Shown here one piece after another: positions 5,237-5,913 of a DNA stretch of 5,913 bases. Numbering within the stretch: position 1 is the first letter of the stretch; every line of letters begins with the position of its first letter. The stretch comes from CAYNRG01 sp047974855 (GTDB lineage Bacteria; Bacillota_I; Bacilli_A; Erysipelotrichales; Erysipelotrichaceae). The notes below the pieces were generated by a model, which worked only from the letters and a program-made list of their open reading frames with translations, was not told the origin of the DNA and did not search any database. A program made the translations under genes and the position numbers. The stretch spans positions 1-5,913 of the forward strand of contig JBKECT010000002.1 in the NCBI GenBank assembly GCA_047974855.1, in the 5' to 3' direction.

Positions 5237-5596
5237 TTACATTTCTTTATCTGCCACCTTTGGTTTTGCTGCTTCTGCCTTCTTCGGCGCATTCTTTATT
5301 TCCTCTTGAAGTTTTGCAATGTTTTCAATAGTTGAGCCTTTTTCAACTGCCTTAGCTTTTAATAGTTTTGTAGAACGTAGTTGCACACTTGTATAAGCTT
5401 TTCCATCTTTTCCAGTACTTGTTTTCTCTTTACCAAATACTGAGATAAAATCTCCCTTTTTATAATTGGCAACTTCTTCTGCTTTTTTACCATATGCTGA
5501 GATGTTGTTGTAAATTTTTTCTTCTCCATCATTTTTTACAATAGAAAAGTTTGCTACTTTAAAAGAACTCCCATCTTTCCCGTCCACTAATTTATA
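5237..5596 (-). pseudogene. ssb: single-stranded DNA-binding (SSB/OB-fold) protein of a mobile element, 5' truncated
   Basis: The frame is open from 5596 and ends in TAA at 5237. The only start available is GTG 5587-5585, giving 116 residues with no ribosome binding site before it. KDGSSFKVANFSIVKNDG, then KIYNNISAYGKKAEEVANYKKGDFI, VFGKEKTSTGKDGKAYTSV and a lysine/alanine-rich flexible tail match the OB-fold order of SSB-like proteins of integrative elements (strand FKVANFSI, strand YNNISAYG, K-GD-I-V-G). The usual first strand (an N-terminal segment of about 15-20 residues ending in a DG-type turn) is missing, because from about 5600 the opposite strand is GH1 coding sequence. It would have coated single-stranded DNA during element transfer or replication. 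A strong terminator follows. The truncated protein may still be stable but lacks part of the OB fold. Confidence 0.65.
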
Positions 5597-5600
5597 CTAA

Positions 5601-5913
5601 CATCAATACTATCCATCTTATGCACTTAAAAACTTTGAAAGAAAGGGGATAGTTTTACCAAAAGTTGATGGTGATGATGAAATTTTAAAAAATGGAACTG
5701 TTGGCTTTTTATCATTTAGTTATTATTTCACGCTTGTTACTGGTGAAAAAACACCAGGATTTAAAATTGACTGTGGAAACGTTGTGACTGGGTATACGAA
5801 TCCATATGTGTCAGAAACAAAATGGGGATGGGCAGTTGATCCACAAGGATTGAGGTATGCATTAGGAATGTTTTATGAGCGATATCAGCTACCACTAATG
5901 ATAGTTGAAAATG
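5601..5913 (+). pseudogene. GH1 6-phospho-beta-glucosidase fragment (5' truncated, runs off right edge)
   Basis: The frame is open from 5601 (TAA at 5598-5600 just before it) to the window end, about 104 residues. It reads YYPSYALKNFERKGI, DDEILKNGTVGFLSFSYY, NPYVSETKWGWAVDPQGLRYAL and ends ERYQLPLMIVEN. These are hallmark segments of the C-terminal third of GH1 6-phospho-beta-glucosidases (BglA/AscB type): the TV-F-SFSYY strand, the WGW-DP-GLRYAL region and the I-VENG motif, whose Glu (5907-5909) is the catalytic nucleophile. These enzymes cleave phosphorylated beta-glucosides taken up by a PTS. About 300 N-terminal residues, including the NEP acid/base motif, are absent to the left, where the minus-strand SSB fragment lies. 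Whether the 3' end is intact cannot be seen. Confidence 0.85.

Noticed and set aside
1..5913. CRISPR array, tRNA or rRNA genes, IS terminal inverted repeats, att direct repeats at the two junctions
   Set aside because: I compared the sequence around 461 and 5598 and saw no shared direct or inverted repeat, and saw no regularly spaced repeats, cloverleaf sequence or transposase motifs.

Overview
The window is low-GC Bacillota (Firmicutes) DNA. Supporting signs are the strong A+T bias, AGGAG-type ribosome binding sites, TTGNNN/TATAAT promoters, rho-independent terminators and the gene families present. The species cannot be fixed from the sequence. Lactobacillales or a related gut/oral Firmicute is a reasonable guess.

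There are three layers. (1) Both edges carry fragments of chromosome-type genes: the C-terminal part of an EcsC-like protein on the minus strand (124-~462), and an internal piece of a GH1 6-phospho-beta-glucosidase on the plus strand running off the right edge (~5601-5913). Each has lost its 5' part. (2) Inside them are remains of an integrative/mobilizable element. They are the frameshifted C-terminal tail of an AAA ATPase (~461-819), the C-terminal half of a MobC-like protein (820-996), a MobP-type relaxase broken by an in-frame TGA (998-2110), a small minus-strand gene with two internal stops (2141-2395), and a 5'-truncated SSB-like protein (5237-~5596). At both edges (near 461 and near 5598) two divergent genes abut with both of their 5' ends missing. 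No integrase, excisionase or att site is visible. (3) Between the relaxase remnant and the SSB remnant sits a minus-strand LXG-type type VII secretion (T7SS) effector cassette with a good promoter. In order it encodes a YwqH-like helical partner (109 aa), a YwqI-like helical partner (89 aa), an LXG effector, and a small membrane-anchored protein (104 aa) in the usual immunity position.

The LXG effector is split into two reading frames at a run of six T (minus strand). Removing one T joins the 215-aa LXG targeting half to a C-terminal half and gives one 525-aa protein. The C-terminal half matches no toxin family I recognise, so it and the adjacent membrane protein are the best candidates here for an undescribed effector/immunity pair. 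By analogy with B. subtilis YwqH-YwqI-YwqJ, the two small helical proteins would bind the LXG domain and guide the effector to a T7SS apparatus encoded elsewhere. The last gene would protect the producer. As written, the frameshift should stop secretion of the C-terminal domain unless it is corrected by slippage, phase variation, or is a sequencing error.
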